Below are positions 5,909-6,562 of a DNA stretch of 6,562 nucleotides, piece by piece; the first letter of the stretch is position 1, and each line of letters begins with the position of its first letter. The stretch comes from Acidobacteriota bacterium (GTDB taxonomy: Bacteria; Acidobacteriota; UBA6911; RPQK01; JADFOI01). The translations under genes were made by a program, and so were the position numbers. Location of the stretch: positions 1-6,562 of the forward strand of contig JAPUKI010000246.1 in the NCBI GenBank assembly GCA_027295745.1. Reading direction: 5' to 3'. The notes beneath the pieces were generated by a model that saw only the letters and a program-made list of their open reading frames with translations, was not told the DNA's origin and ran no database searches.

Positions 5909-6185
5909 AAGTGTCCCGTCCCATGAATACCTTGACGTTTGTGGCGAGCGCGACGGCGTCGAGTTCGCGAAGCGACGACGACGCGATGCCAATGTGTATC
6001 ACGGAGGAGGAGCGACAAAGAAATTGATGCCGTCCCGCCGCCACCCTTCGGGCTGATGGGGGTTGCGGGCGGTCTCTGCGTCGCTCGTCGTCGCCGATGT
6101 CCCAGCATCACCTCCGCCTCGCTCCTTGATCTCCCCTCGCAAGCCCCTTCAGCAAACGTCATGGTATTCCTGGGACGAGACACTT
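5909..6185. mobile_element. Fold-back (MITE-like) element, family B, copy B2
   Basis: A 277-bp second copy of the element seen at 2486-2757. The ends are a 33-bp inverted repeat (5909-5941 and 6153-6185) with 30 of 33 positions matching. They begin AAGTGTC, followed after one variable base by CGTCCCA, and lead into GAATACC and then GACGTTTG. The outermost bases differ from those of B1, but the inner part of the ends (ATRAATAC then RACGTTTG) and the core (CCCTTCGGGC, GATGGGGGTTGCGGGC) are shared. Between the copies 98 of 120 bases of the right half agree. The element begins three bases after the gctB-like stop codon and abuts element A on its other side. It encodes no transposase. Its hairpins could act as a transcript boundary after gctB, but there is no T-run to prove this. 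Confidence 0.85.
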
Positions 6186-6188
6186 GAG

Positions 6189-6560
6189 TTAAAAGTCTCC
6201 GGCTTTGAGGTATCTTTTTTCGGGATCGAGCGCGCGAAGTGACTGCAATTCTTCATCCGATGGCGGAGTGGTGGTCTTTAGGTCCTCAGCCACAGGCAGG
6301 TCGAAACCTGTTTTCTCCCGGACTTCCTCTTCGGTGATGCCGGGGTGTACGGCCGCCAGTTTCATGGACCGGGTTTTTTTATCAACCTCCAGAATACCCA
6401 AATTCGTGATGACTTTCTCGACTCCTCCACCCAGTAACCCTGTTTCCTCTCGAGCTTGACCGCCCTCCAGGAAACCGGGACTGGTCACAAAGTCCACCTT
6501 TTCTACGAACCGTCGTTTTTCATGATAGCTGATGATGAAGACCCGATTCGCCGAGCTGGC
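6189..6560 (-). CDS. Glutaconate-type CoA-transferase, subunit B (5' end beyond window)
   Basis: C-terminal 123 residues of a family I CoA-transferase beta subunit (GctB-like). These enzymes move CoA between acyl groups as a heterodimer with an alpha subunit. I extended the frame by hand to the window edge. Visible family stretches are HEKRRFVEKVDFVTSPGF (13-30 of the visible part), then EETGLLGGGVEKVITNLGIL, a KLAAVHPGITEEEV segment, TGFDLPVAE, and a closing PSDEELQSLRALDP. The VDFVTSPG-GGG-VITNLG-HPG order is typical of GctB and related 3-oxoacid CoA-transferase B subunits. The catalytic Glu of the family lies upstream and is not visible, so activity and substrate (glutaconate, 3-oxoadipate or another acyl-CoA) cannot be settled. 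The gene ends in TAA and is unrelated in function to the Fo genes that follow. Confidence 0.85.
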   Translation of the reverse strand, partial: ASSANRVFIISYHEKRRFVEKVDFVTSPGFLEGGQAREETGLLGGGVEKVITNLGILEVDKKTRSMKLAAVHPGITEEEVREKTGFDLPVAEDLKTTTPPSDEELQSLRALDPEKRYLKAGDF

Positions 6561-6562
6561 GA

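Larger units (their letters stand above)
5690..5909. mobile_element. Fold-back (MITE-like) element, family A
   Basis: A roughly 220-bp non-coding palindromic element. The left end reads AGCCCGAATTATGCATA and the right end, reversed, AGCCCGGATTATGCATA; the similarity continues inward (TTCT, then CGAAA, then CCTGA.TG.GTTGCGC and GACCCGCAAGC). The left arm carries an extra CACGCGT that the right arm lacks. The centre is a perfect short inverted repeat at 5792-5811. No transposase or credible protein is encoded. A 36-bp piece of its right end recurs at 441-476. On the left it touches the atpZ start at 5689; on the right it runs into element B2, sharing the bases AA at 5909-5910. Target duplications are not identifiable. 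Confidence 0.8.

Noticed and set aside
5909..6185. B2 as a tRNA, riboswitch or CRISPR repeat
   Set aside because: There is no tRNA arm pattern or anticodon loop, no known riboswitch core, and only a single unit without spacers. The terminal inverted repeats fit a transposable fold-back element better.

Overview
The window comes from a bacterium with moderate GC content and a compact, operon-style layout. Every recognisable gene is on the minus strand, so transcription runs from high to low coordinates. In that order they are: the C-terminal end of a glutaconate-type CoA-transferase B subunit (gctB-like), then the membrane (Fo) part of an F-type ATP synthase (atpZ, atpI-like, atpB, atpE, atpF), then cytochrome c maturation genes (ccmE, ccmF, ccmH). 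The c-type cytochrome machinery, a respiratory-type ATP synthase and a CoA-transferase suggest a respiring, Gram-negative-type organism. The Fo set is split from the F1 genes, and the CcmE and CcmH variants are unusual. Together these fit an environmental lineage outside the classic Proteobacteria, but the phylum cannot be fixed from this sequence alone.

Layout: 6189-6560 is the gctB-like 3' end. 5690-6185 has no gene and consists almost entirely of two abutting fold-back repeat elements, called here B2 (5909-6185) and A (5690-5909). 3334-5689 is the Fo cluster, with ATGA overlaps at atpZ/atpI and atpI/atpB. 3229-3333 is a short spacer. 2791-3228 is ccmE. 2486-2757 is a second copy of the B element (B1), inserted between ccmE and ccmF. 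481-2478 is ccmF. 3-467 is ccmH, cut by the window edge, and its first codons coincide with a 36-bp piece of the end of element A.

How the genes work together: the Fo proteins form the proton channel and c-ring of ATP synthase, with AtpZ and AtpI as accessory or assembly factors. The F1 genes (atpH, A, G, D, C) do not follow atpF and must lie elsewhere. CcmE carries heme in the periplasm, CcmF ligates it to apocytochrome c, and CcmH handles the apocytochrome cysteines. This CcmE has Cys in place of the usual heme-binding His (CxxxY). CcmH has a CxCGC cluster instead of the plain CxxC.

The most unusual content is the repeats. Two families of non-autonomous, end-to-end palindromic elements (about 220 and 275 bp) fit almost exactly into the gaps between genes. 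They appear to supply local signals: a possible promoter for the Fo operon, the region of the ccmF ribosome-binding site, and the start codon of ccmH. I found no transposase gene, RNA gene or CRISPR array.
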